The notes beneath the pieces were generated by a model, which saw only the letters and a program-made list of their open reading frames with translations, ran no database searches and was not told the DNA's origin. Positions 1 through 6,746 of a DNA stretch of 10,331 bases are shown here, piece after piece (the stretch's first letter is position 1; every line of letters begins with the position of its first letter). This DNA comes from Ruminococcus flavefaciens (lineage in GTDB: Bacteria; Bacillota; Clostridia; Oscillospirales; Ruminococcaceae): contig DBYI01000073.1 of the NCBI GenBank assembly GCA_002310115.1, forward strand, positions 1-10,331, written 5' to 3'. The translations under genes and the position numbers were made by a program.

Positions 1-279
1 TGGAATTCAATAGGTTGTATGTCATTTATCAATCAGCCTATCAATACCTACAGCAACGAGATAAGAAGTGCGGTTCTTCTTATCCACGGTGAAAAAGCTC
101 ATTCATGCTATTTCAGCAAAGATGCTTATGAAGCTATGACTAAGGACAGCAAATATGCTGACAATAAGGAACTCATGATCATTCCTGACGCGGTTCACAC
201 AGACCTCTATGACGGCGGCGGAAAGGACGCAATCCCGTTTGATAAGATTGAAGAGTTCTACCGTGAATATCTTAAATAA
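1..279 (+). CDS. Alpha/beta hydrolase, C-terminal part (5' end outside window)
   Basis: The reading frame is open to the left edge of the window, so only the last 92 residues are seen; the ATG at 19 is probably internal. The segment 'AVLLIHGEKAHS' followed by a small-residue-rich stretch and 'IPDAVHTDLYD' matches the C-terminal end of alpha/beta hydrolases of the dienelactone-hydrolase/acetyl-xylan-esterase-like superfamily. There the strand ending in HGE/HGD carries the catalytic acid, and the His in 'AVHTDLY' is the catalytic histidine. The nucleophile Ser and oxyanion elbow lie upstream and cannot be checked. The stop at 277-279 is followed 11 bases later by the next start, with an AAAGGAG ribosome binding site between them, so this gene is the visible head of the plus-strand operon. 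The substrate is unknown; in gut anaerobes such hydrolases often sit beside flavodoxin-like reductases and AKRs (general knowledge). Confidence 0.75.
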   Translation, partial: WNSIGCMSFINQPINTYSNEIRSAVLLIHGEKAHSCYFSKDAYEAMTKDSKYADNKELMIIPDAVHTDLYDGGGKDAIPFDKIEEFYREYLK

Positions 280-290
280 AGGAGAAAAAC

Positions 291-833
291 ATGTCTAAAA
301 AGGTACTTGTCATATCATCGAGCCTGCGTAACAAAAGCAATTCCGAAATACTTGCCCGACAGGCGGCAAAGGGCGCAGAGGACGCAGGTCACGAAGTAGA
401 ATTCATCACGCTGAAAGACAAAACACTGAATTTCTGCAAGGGCTGTCTTGCCTGTCAGAAAACAATGCGGTGTGTTATCAGGGACGATGCCTCGGAAATA
501 TGCGAGAAAGTCGGCAATGCCGAAGTGCTTATCTTTGCAAATCCGATCTACTACTATGAGCTTTGCGGTCAGCTAAAGACCTTGCTTGACCGCTGTAATC
601 CGCTTTATCCGTCCGACTACAAGTTCAGAGATGTGTATCTTATCACCGCCTCTGCTGAGGACGGCGATGAGGTCTGTCAGACAGCTAAGGGCGGCTTGCA
701 GGGCTGGGTGGACTGCTTTGAGAAAGCAAGACTTGTAAAAGTGCTTTCGGGCGGCGGTCTCAACGTCCCTGCCGAAGCGGAGCAGAGAGAAGAATACTTA
801 AAGGCAACCTATGAGTTAGGCAGAAACATATAA
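291..833 (+). CDS. Flavodoxin-fold NAD(P)H-dependent oxidoreductase, iron-sulfur flavoprotein type
   Basis: This 180-residue protein has the NADPH-dependent FMN reductase/flavodoxin-like fold. It starts with a beta strand and a phosphate-binding loop for FMN ('VISSSLRNKSNSE', residues 7-19), and the 'NPIYYYELCGQLKTLLDR' segment typical of the family lies near residues 85-102. Between them is a compact cysteine cluster, C49-X2-C52-X2-C55-X5-C61, which fits the CX2CX2CX4-7C motif of Isf-type iron-sulfur flavoproteins that bind a 4Fe-4S cluster. It is therefore probably a cytoplasmic electron-transfer flavoprotein reducing quinones, oxygen species or small electrophiles; the acceptor is inferred only. 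Many family members keep the CxGCxxC signature without a proven cluster. AAAGGAG at 278-284 places the start at 291, 11 bases after the preceding stop. The C-terminus (after residue 130) diverges more from typical family members. Confidence 0.85.
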   Translation: MSKKVLVISSSLRNKSNSEILARQAAKGAEDAGHEVEFITLKDKTLNFCKGCLACQKTMRCVIRDDASEICEKVGNAEVLIFANPIYYYELCGQLKTLLDRCNPLYPSDYKFRDVYLITASAEDGDEVCQTAKGGLQGWVDCFEKARLVKVLSGGGLNVPAEAEQREEYLKATYELGRNI

Positions 834-855
834 ATTCCATGAAGGGTGTGATCTT

Positions 856-1962
856 ATGAAGATACTGAAAATTTGCGGAAAGGTACTCCTGATAATCGTC
901 ATCATCATTGCTGTGATACTTGTTATCGGTCTGCTGTTCCTTGAATTTTATCCTTCCGTAGGAGATACACCCGATAAGGAAAAGCAAAAAGAATATGGAG
1001 CAAAAACCGACCTGTACTATGAAAAGCAGTTCCATAACGAACTTGACTTTGAAGTCATGACAGGTGAATCCTCGCCAAAGAGTGATAGGAACGTTCCAGA
1101 AAATAAGCTGCCTGCCGAAACGCCCGAAAGCATTGAACGTGCAAAGTCGGGAGAAATGAAGATCACATGGCTCGGTCATTCTTCTTCTCTGCTGCAAATG
1201 AACGATAAGAATATTCTCATTGATCCCATAATGAGTGACAGGGCTTCTCCTGTAGGTTTCGCTGGTCCAGCACGGTTTGCGGAATACGCCTTTGATACAA
1301 ACACCGTTCCAGAAATAGATGTGCTTTTCATATCCCACGACCATTACGATCACCTTGACTACAACACGATCAAGGCGATAGACAGTAAGGTAAGCAATTA
1401 TATCGTTCCACTCGGCATCGATTTTATCTTAAAGGGCTGGGGCATTGACGAAAGCAAACTGCACCCTCTGTACTGGTGGGAGAGTATCGAGCTTGAAGGC
1501 ATTTCATACACTGTAACCCCTGCGGAACACTATACCGGAAGAAATCCGCTGAAAAACAATGCCACGTTATGGGGCGGACTTTATATCAAGGACAGCTCTC
1601 ACAATTTCTATTACACGGGGGATACGGGCTATTACGATCTGTTTGAACAGGTATATGACAAATTGGGAGCGCCAGATCTTATGCTTGTCGATTCAGGACA
1701 ATATGACAAAGGTTGGGCAACTACCCATATGTTCCCCGAAGAAACAGTGCAGGCCGCAAAGGACGTTCACGCAAATTGGCTGATACCCGTTCACTGGGGT
1801 GCATATTCACTCTCAAATCACGCCTGGGACGAACCGCCGCAGAGAGCTGTAAAGGCGGCAGACGAGCAGGGCGTGAGCCTTGCAACGCCGAGGATAGGTC
1901 AGACCGTGAACTATGATGATATAGCTTCATTTACCGAGCATTGGTGGGAGGAATATAAATGA
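856..1962 (+). CDS. Membrane-anchored metallo-beta-lactamase-fold hydrolase (NAPE-PLD/UlaG-like)
   Basis: The protein has 368 residues. Residues 9-29 form one strongly hydrophobic helix after a lysine-rich start, without a lipobox or clear signal-peptidase site, so it is probably an N-terminal anchor with the enzyme outside the membrane. The catalytic domain begins near residue 100 ('MKITWLGHSS'). It holds the full metal-binding set: HDHYDH at 161-166 (H161, H163, D165, H166), H225 in 'PAEHYTG', D256 in 'YTGDTG' and H313 in 'PVHWG'. The 'WLGHSS' opening, the 'PAEHYTGR' loop and the 'VDSGQYDKGW...HMFPEETVQAA' segment are characteristic of the RomA/UlaG/NAPE-PLD branch rather than of true beta-lactamases. 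Members act on phosphodiester or lactone bonds; the substrate here is unknown. GAAGGG at 841-846 supports the start. Its stop overlaps the next start (ATGA), so the two are probably translationally coupled. Confidence 0.85.
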   Translation: MKILKICGKVLLIIVIIIAVILVIGLLFLEFYPSVGDTPDKEKQKEYGAKTDLYYEKQFHNELDFEVMTGESSPKSDRNVPENKLPAETPESIERAKSGEMKITWLGHSSSLLQMNDKNILIDPIMSDRASPVGFAGPARFAEYAFDTNTVPEIDVLFISHDHYDHLDYNTIKAIDSKVSNYIVPLGIDFILKGWGIDESKLHPLYWWESIELEGISYTVTPAEHYTGRNPLKNNATLWGGLYIKDSSHNFYYTGDTGYYDLFEQVYDKLGAPDLMLVDSGQYDKGWATTHMFPEETVQAAKDVHANWLIPVHWGAYSLSNHAWDEPPQRAVKAADEQGVSLATPRIGQTVNYDDIASFTEHWWEEYK

Positions 1963-2528
1963 CAACATCGGAATTTCTCGAATACATAAACAGTGGCAGA
2001 CAGGTCACGTCAGAGTGCGGTGTTCATCAGACTATGCACAGGCTGAGTCAAGAGGCTATCCGCATCACAATGGAGATCAACAGCCGTTATCATACGCCCG
2101 ATGAGATAAACGAGCTTATGTCGGAACTTATCGGCGAGCCCGTCGAGGTCGGACTTTTCCCGCCGTTCTTCACCGATTGCGGAAAGAATATTCATCTTGG
2201 CAAGGGCGTGTTCATCAATTCGGGTTGTAAGTTTCAGGATCAAGGCGGCATTTACATCGGTGACGGTGCACTGGTTGGTCATAATACGGTGCTTGCAACG
2301 CTTAATCACGGACTGCTTCCCGAAGAACGCCATGACCTGATACCAAAGCCTATACATATCGGCAAAAATGTCTGGATAGGATCTAACTCAACAGTTCTTC
2401 CGGGAGTTACGATCGGAGATAATGCTGTCATCGGTGCAGGTTCGGTGGTGACAAAAGATATTCCCGAAAATATGATAGCAGTCGGAAGTCCAGCGAAAGT
2501 GATAAGGAGTATATATGATGAAAAATAG
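1959..2528 (+). CDS. Left-handed beta-helix O-acetyltransferase (maltose/galactoside acetyltransferase family)
   Basis: This 189-residue protein is built from imperfect hexapeptide repeats, for example 'IHLGKGVFINSG', 'IYIGDGALVGHN', 'IHIGKNVWIGSN' and 'VTIGDNAVIGAGSVVTKDI', ending in 'AVGSPAKVIR'. That is the standard left-handed parallel beta helix of the LacA/Maa/NodL acyltransferases, which move an acetyl group from acetyl-CoA to a sugar hydroxyl as trimers in the cytoplasm. H117 in 'TLNHGLL' matches the catalytic histidine position. The N-terminal helical part (1-55) is divergent from the usual maltose-acetyltransferase cap, so the acceptor need not be a sugar. The start overlaps the preceding stop by four bases. 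Its own 3' end overlaps the next gene, which suggests coupled translation of three consecutive genes. The family call is firm and the substrate is unknown. Confidence 0.9.
   Translation: MTTSEFLEYINSGRQVTSECGVHQTMHRLSQEAIRITMEINSRYHTPDEINELMSELIGEPVEVGLFPPFFTDCGKNIHLGKGVFINSGCKFQDQGGIYIGDGALVGHNTVLATLNHGLLPEERHDLIPKPIHIGKNVWIGSNSTVLPGVTIGDNAVIGAGSVVTKDIPENMIAVGSPAKVIRSIYDEK
2504..2509 (+). promoter_or_regulatory. Ribosome binding site AAGGAG inside the acetyltransferase gene, deciding the next start
   Basis: AAGGAG lies within the last codons of the acetyltransferase gene. Two consecutive ATG codons follow, at 2515 and 2518, with spacers of 5 and 8 bases. The 8-base spacer favours 2518; the choice adds or removes only one methionine. 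Confidence 0.6.
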
Positions 2529-4026
2529 ATTGTTTACATCATTTCTTTTTTCTGTTGTCATGCTTATGTTCAGCGGCTGCGGAGCATATGAAGACGCCTT
2601 GCCAACAAACAAAGGAAGTTCCATAACAGCCACTGCTACGGAATTTAAAGAACAGACTGTGAAAGAATCCGAGCCTATCATGAACATTTCTGTCGGAGAT
2701 AAAGAGTTTCAGATCACGCTTGAAAATAATGATACCGTTACAGCATTGAAGGAGTTTCTGCCCATGACACTTGATATGTCAGAACTTAACAGCAATGAGA
2801 AGTATTATTATCTTGATTCGAAATTACCGTCAGCTCCAGACAAAGTTGGTAGGATAACTGCAGGTGATATTATGCTGTATGGTGATAACTGCCTTGTTGT
2901 TTTCTACAAGAGCTTTGACACATCATACACCTACACTAAGATTGGTCATATCAAGGATACAACCGGATTGACAGATGCACTTGGAAGCGGCGGAGTAACT
3001 GTTTCTTTTCAGCTCGCCCCCACAAAGGTCATATATACAGTGCATGATATACGCAATCTCAGCGATTTTATCCTTGGGAAACCAATAGAAAATGACCTGA
3101 CAGATAAACATTATGATCTTGATAATGATGGTATATGGAGTACCTTTGATATAGTTCTGATGAGAAAAAAGATACTTGAACAGAAAAATATGAAAACAGA
3201 ATTTGATTTTGACAGCAAGACCGTATTGCTGAACAGCGGCTATGAAATGCCAATACTCGGGCTCGGTACCTGGACACAGGACGATGAAACAGTTGAAGAA
3301 TCAGTCTATACAGCATTGAAAGACGGTTATCGTCTTATCGACACGGCTCAGTATTACGGCAACGAAACAGGCGTAGGCAACGGTCTGAAAAGAGCTGTAT
3401 CCGAAGGTATAGTCAAACGTGAAGATGTTTTCATCACAACAAAAGTAATGCCCTCCAATTATGAGAGGGCATATCAGTCTATAGACGATTCGCTTAAAAG
3501 ACTAAACGTTGATTACATTGATCTTATGCTGATACATCAGTCCGGCAGCAATGATACGGAGGTCTATAAGGCTCTGTGTCAAGGCGTAAGAGACGGAAAG
3601 CTCCGCAGTATCGGTATTTCCAATTATTATACTCCGGAAGAATACGAGCGTGTTACTGCAGGTGAGAATATCAAACCTGCGTTGGTACAGAATGAGAACC
3701 ACCCTTTCTATCAGAATACGGAATTCAAAGAATATGTATCAAAGTATGGAACAGTAGTCGAATCATGGTATCCATTCGGCGGAAGAGGTCATACGCAGGA
3801 TTTGTTTGAAAATGAAACAATCATGGAGATCGCCGAAGCTCACGGAAAGACTTCAGCTCAGATAATCCTTCGCTGGCATTTGCAGGCAGGATATATTACG
3901 ATACCTGGTTCGCAGAATCCTGATCATATCCTTGAAAACATCAGCGTATTCGACTTTGAACTGACAGATGAGGAGATGCAGAGAATGACAGCGTTGCATA
4001 CAGGAAAACGATATGAAAACTGGTAA
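2518..4026 (+). CDS. Composite lipoprotein: cyclophilin-like domain + dockerin-like half module + aldo/keto reductase
   Basis: The protein has 502 residues in one uninterrupted frame (numbering from 2518). (a) Residues 1-21 are a lipoprotein signal peptide: K2/R4, a hydrophobic core, and 'MFSGC' with C21 as the lipidated cysteine. (b) Residues ~55-168 form a cyclophilin-like-fold domain, with 'LPMTLDMSELNSNEKYYYL', 'GDIMLYGDNCLVVFYKSF' and 'YTKIGHI'. (c) Residues ~174-221 resemble a dockerin; the second repeat has a canonical calcium loop (D200, D202, D204, G205, S208, D211) before 'IVLMRKKIL', whereas the first repeat, ending 'LSDFILGK', has no loop ligands. (d) Residues ~233-502 are a complete AKR barrel with tetrad D275, Y280, K309, H340. 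The usual cofactor motif IPKS...R...EN reads IPGS (462-465)...H470...N474. M225 would be the natural AKR start, but no ribosome binding site precedes it. The export signal on an NADPH-type enzyme is odd. It may be a real surface protein, a recent fusion, or a protein that releases its AKR part. Confidence 0.88.
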   Translation: MKNRLFTSFLFSVVMLMFSGCGAYEDALPTNKGSSITATATEFKEQTVKESEPIMNISVGDKEFQITLENNDTVTALKEFLPMTLDMSELNSNEKYYYLDSKLPSAPDKVGRITAGDIMLYGDNCLVVFYKSFDTSYTYTKIGHIKDTTGLTDALGSGGVTVSFQLAPTKVIYTVHDIRNLSDFILGKPIENDLTDKHYDLDNDGIWSTFDIVLMRKKILEQKNMKTEFDFDSKTVLLNSGYEMPILGLGTWTQDDETVEESVYTALKDGYRLIDTAQYYGNETGVGNGLKRAVSEGIVKREDVFITTKVMPSNYERAYQSIDDSLKRLNVDYIDLMLIHQSGSNDTEVYKALCQGVRDGKLRSIGISNYYTPEEYERVTAGENIKPALVQNENHPFYQNTEFKEYVSKYGTVVESWYPFGGRGHTQDLFENETIMEIAEAHGKTSAQIILRWHLQAGYITIPGSQNPDHILENISVFDFELTDEEMQRMTALHTGKRYENW

Positions 4027-4066
4027 AATATACCTATCATTAGCAACAACAAATATGAAATTAATT

Positions 4067-4100
4067 GAGTAGGAGGCGGCGATAACGCCGCCGACCTCTC
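4067..4100. terminator. GC-rich hairpin between convergent genes, probable bidirectional terminator
   Basis: GGCGGCG (4075-4081), loop ATAA, CGCCGCC (4086-4092) make a perfect 7-bp stem. It can be extended by AGG/CCT (4071-4073 with 4095-4097) and GAG/CTC (4067-4069 with 4098-4100) across small bulges. It lies between the ends of two convergent operons. Neither strand has a strong T run directly after the stem; the minus strand continues AATTAATTT, which is weakly U-rich. The placement argues for a terminator of both operons, but the missing U tract keeps confidence moderate. The rest of the 4027-4141 gap shows no gene. Confidence 0.5.
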
Positions 4101-4141
4101 AGTCGAGTACTTCAACAAATCTTTTCATATATACTTACCTC

Positions 4142-4771
4142 TTACTTCAAATCATTTCTGATAAAATGCGTTGGATTCCATGCTTCCTTCTGGGGCAGGC
4201 CATATTTTTCCTTACCGAGAGCGATTGACTTCATCAGGAACGACATATTCCTTGCAAGGTTTCTCATAGTCTGCATGCCCTCTGCATCGAATTCGGCTTC
4301 GCCCTGCAATCTGCCGTGAACGCTGTTCCAGTATGTGCTTGAAGCAACAGGCATACCACAGATCGTGAAGTATTTGTTCAGCTCGTCAAATGTCGCCGAA
4401 CAGCCTCCGCGTCTTGCAACAACAACGCTTGCGCCAACCTTCATGGTCTTATCAAAGTGAGAACTGTAAAACAGCCTGTCAAGACAGGATATGAGAGTTG
4501 CATTTGCCGAAGCGTAGTAAACAGGAGAGGCTGTTATAAGGCCGTCAGCTGCTTCAAACTTAGCTGCGATCTCATTTACTGCATCGTCAAATACACAACG
4601 TCCAAGCTCCGCGCATTTTCCGCAGGCAATACATCCGCGGATATTCTTGCTGCCTATCTGACAGACTTCGGTCTCAATACCCTCTGCATCAAATGTTCTT
4701 ACCAACTCATTCACTGCGACAGATGTGTTGCCCTCGGTTCTGGGACTTCCATTGATTATAAGTACTTTCAT
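4142..4771 (-). CDS. Flavodoxin-fold NAD(P)H-dependent oxidoreductase, iron-sulfur flavoprotein type (second copy)
   Basis: This 209-residue protein starts at 4771. AAGGAGG at 4786-4780 lies 8 bases upstream, and the product then opens directly with the strand and FMN phosphate loop 'MKVLIINGSPRTEGNTS'. An upstream in-frame ATG at 4825 has no such support. A compact cysteine cluster C47-X2-C50-X2-C53-X5-C59 matches Isf-type iron-sulfur flavoproteins and has the same spacing as in the flavoprotein at 291-833. 'ASPVYYASANATLISCLDRLFY' follows as the usual FMN-site and dimer helix region. The role is probably cytoplasmic reduction of quinones or other small electrophiles using reduced pyridine nucleotide or ferredoxin (inferred). 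It is the last gene of the minus-strand group, separated from the Gfo-AKR fusion by 125 bases that contain a hairpin and an inverted repeat, so it may have its own promoter. Confidence 0.85.
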   Translation of the reverse strand: MKVLIINGSPRTEGNTSVAVNELVRTFDAEGIETEVCQIGSKNIRGCIACGKCAELGRCVFDDAVNEIAAKFEAADGLITASPVYYASANATLISCLDRLFYSSHFDKTMKVGASVVVARRGGCSATFDELNKYFTICGMPVASSTYWNSVHGRLQGEAEFDAEGMQTMRNLARNMSFLMKSIALGKEKYGLPQKEAWNPTHFIRNDLK

Positions 4772-4779
4772 TGAATCTT

Positions 4780-4786
4780 CCTCCTT
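4780..4786 (-). promoter_or_regulatory. Ribosome binding site AAGGAGG for the second flavoprotein
   Basis: A perfect AAGGAGG with an 8-base spacer to the ATG at 4771 decides the start and rules out the longer reading from 4825. Confidence 0.85.
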
Positions 4787-4793
4787 ATAGCTT

Positions 4794-4812
4794 TGCTGAA
4801 CACATTTCAGCA
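4794..4812. repeat. Perfect inverted repeat in the leader of the second flavoprotein gene
   Basis: TGCTGAA (4794-4800), spacer CACAT, TTCAGCA (4806-4812) form a perfect 7-bp palindrome 7 bases upstream of the ribosome binding site on the minus strand. A possible -35 box TTTACA lies at 4849-4844, but the -10 region about 16-17 bases on is poor (TATTGA). The repeat could be an operator for a dimeric regulator or a leader hairpin. Confidence 0.45.
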
Positions 4813-4855
4813 TAAATATCATCAATACTGAAAAATGTCAGAATGTAAAGTGATC

Positions 4856-4873
4856 TCCGCCCATATTGGCGGA
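4856..4873 (-). terminator. Hairpin after the Gfo-AKR fusion gene, possible terminator
   Basis: TCCGCC (4856-4861) and GGCGGA (4868-4873) form a perfect 6-bp stem with a 6-base loop, 24 bases past the stop of the fusion gene on the minus strand. The sequence after the stem on that strand (GATCACTTTAC) has no real U tract; the A/T-rich run lies on the other side. It may be a weak or partial terminator, or a processing signal, that lowers read-through into the flavoprotein gene. Confidence 0.35.
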
Positions 4874-4896
4874 ATTAAAAATAGTCCATTAATTGC

Positions 4897-6735
4897 CTAT
4901 ACTTCATCAGGATGCTCTCCTGACCATCCTCTCTCAGGGAGACATGAAAGGTATGACATATCGTCAGCAGAAATACTGAAGCCAAATATATCCAGATTTT
5001 CCTTCATTCTTTCCTTTGATGCAACTTTCGGGATAACAGGAATACCTCGCTGATTAAGGTATCTGAGCAATAATGCAGCACTGGTACAGCCGTATTTTGC
5101 GGCTATCTTTGATACTGCACCGTCATTTATAAGTTTTGCTCTGCCAAGAGGGCTCCATGCCTGAGGAAGTATCCCCTCATTTCGTAGGTATGAAAGCGTA
5201 TATTCCTGCATATATCCTACGTGAAGCTCCAACTGGTCTACCATAGGACGGATCCGTGCAATCTCTAAAAGAGGCCTTATATGGTGCGGAAGGAAATTAG
5301 ACAAACCTATGGCTTTTACTCTTCCCTGCTCATATAACTCCTCCATTGCCGCCCATGAACCGCTGACTTTTTCAAGCCATTCATCATCATTCCCGTCACT
5401 CTTAGGCCAGTGTATAAGATACATATCAAGATAATCAGTTTTAAGCTTCTTGCATGACTCTTCAAATGATCTCATCGTTTTCTCTCTGCCAAGATCGGTA
5501 TGCCATACCTTGCTGCACAGGAATATCTCCTCTCTTGGAATACCCGAACGTTCTATAGCTTCACCGATCTGTTCCTCGTTTCCGTAGAACTGCGCCGTGT
5601 CTATATAGCGGTAGCCGGCATCAAGGGCATCTATAATAGTCTGAACTCCGCCTTTTTCTGTTGAAAGGTATGAACCGTAGCCTACTGCCGGGATCACTGT
5701 CCCATTTGGCAGGACGAACTGCTCCTTTGAGTCATTATATCCGACTGCATCAAGTATACTATCGAGGATCCGCATATTCATGGTTGAAAATTTCTCTGTG
5801 ATATACGGCTTTGCTTTCCCTTTAATGCATTCATTCATCTGCTCCATCTCCATACTGTAGTTGGAACCAGCATCAACAGTTTCGGTTCGTGTAACTCTTT
5901 CGCCATTTGAATCCTTAACTGTTACTTCAAATGACAGCTCTCCCTCACCGTTATACTCAACATCGGAACGAATATATCCCTTGGAACCGTGGATAAACAG
6001 TCTGTCGTACCTGTCGCTGGTATCAGTGCCGAGTATCATGCCCGCATTGAATGAAGCTCTTGAACCATCCTCAAATCCAATAAGAACAGAAGCCATATGA
6101 TCGACGTCTGTGCTTCCAAACTCTGCATCAGCCTTTATGTACTTTACCGGTGAATCAATGAGCGAAAGTATCATAGATGTACAGTAACAGCCTACATCAT
6201 ATATTCCTCCGCCGCCATGCTCCTTGTGAAGTCTGATATCCTCAGAATAGTCCTGGGTAAGGAATGCGGTATCGATATAATCTACCTGTCCTATCTCGCC
6301 CGATGAAATTATCTCCTTGAGGCGGCATATATAAGGACTGTGGAGATATGCGTAAGCTTCCATAAGTATAACACCGTTATCCCTTGCTGCTGCAAACATA
6401 CGACGAAGCTCACCCTCATTCATAGCAAGAGGCTTCTCGCACAATACGTGCTTATGAGCGTTAAGAGCCTTTATTACCCATTCGCAGTGTAAATCATTCG
6501 GCAATGGGATATATACTGCCTCCACTTCCGGATCGGACAGCAGCGCATCATATCCTTTATAAGCTTTTTCAAATCCGAAACGCTCCTTATAAGCCTGGGC
6601 TTTTTCGAGGCTTCTGCCTGCTATCGCATACAGCCCGCAACCTTCTGCTTTCTGCATTCCGGGGATAGTACCCCATGACGCGATTCCGGCAGTACCCATA
6701 ACGCCCCATTTTACGGTTCGTTTTTCTTCAAACAT
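4897..6735 (-). CDS. Bifunctional Gfo/Idh/MocA dehydrogenase - aldo/keto reductase fusion
   Basis: The protein has 612 residues in one continuous frame, with two complete enzymes joined by a short linker. Residues 1-~333 are a Gfo/Idh/MocA oxidoreductase: Rossmann start 'VKWGVMGTAGIAS' (8-20), the EKP motif at 100-102 with the catalytic-type K101, and 'GGGGIYDVGCYC' (174-185). There Y184 stands where many family members have His; glucose-fructose oxidoreductase and dihydrodiol dehydrogenase relatives have Tyr. Residues ~337-612 are an AKR with tetrad D379, Y384, K409, H442. Its NADPH site IPK (568-570), S573, R576, N580 is intact, so that half is probably NADPH-dependent. Both halves should be cytoplasmic; no signal peptide is present. 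AGGAGG 7 bases upstream fixes the start at 6735, and the upstream gene stops 11 bases earlier. The two sites might act in sequence or recycle cofactor; the substrate is not known. Confidence 0.92.
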   Translation of the reverse strand: MFEEKRTVKWGVMGTAGIASWGTIPGMQKAEGCGLYAIAGRSLEKAQAYKERFGFEKAYKGYDALLSDPEVEAVYIPLPNDLHCEWVIKALNAHKHVLCEKPLAMNEGELRRMFAAARDNGVILMEAYAYLHSPYICRLKEIISSGEIGQVDYIDTAFLTQDYSEDIRLHKEHGGGGIYDVGCYCTSMILSLIDSPVKYIKADAEFGSTDVDHMASVLIGFEDGSRASFNAGMILGTDTSDRYDRLFIHGSKGYIRSDVEYNGEGELSFEVTVKDSNGERVTRTETVDAGSNYSMEMEQMNECIKGKAKPYITEKFSTMNMRILDSILDAVGYNDSKEQFVLPNGTVIPAVGYGSYLSTEKGGVQTIIDALDAGYRYIDTAQFYGNEEQIGEAIERSGIPREEIFLCSKVWHTDLGREKTMRSFEESCKKLKTDYLDMYLIHWPKSDGNDDEWLEKVSGSWAAMEELYEQGRVKAIGLSNFLPHHIRPLLEIARIRPMVDQLELHVGYMQEYTLSYLRNEGILPQAWSPLGRAKLINDGAVSKIAAKYGCTSAALLLRYLNQRGIPVIPKVASKERMKENLDIFGFSISADDMSYLSCLPERGWSGEHPDEV

Positions 6736-6746
6736 AAAGCATCCTC

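Noticed and set aside
760..1353. Long minus-strand reading frame of 197 codons
   Set aside because: It is antisense to the clear flavoprotein and metallo-hydrolase genes, shows no domain, and has no credible ribosome binding site.
2010..2357. Minus-strand reading frame opposite the acetyltransferase
   Set aside because: It is antisense to the hexapeptide-repeat gene and has no recognisable motif.
3190..4026. Independent AKR gene starting at the internal ATG 3190
   Set aside because: No Shine-Dalgarno sequence precedes that ATG and the frame is continuous with the upstream domains, so a fusion is the simpler reading; internal initiation is not excluded.
4067..4100. Mobile-element end or attachment site at the GC-rich palindrome
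   Set aside because: No matching second copy, target duplication, transposase or integrase is visible; a convergent terminator explains it better.
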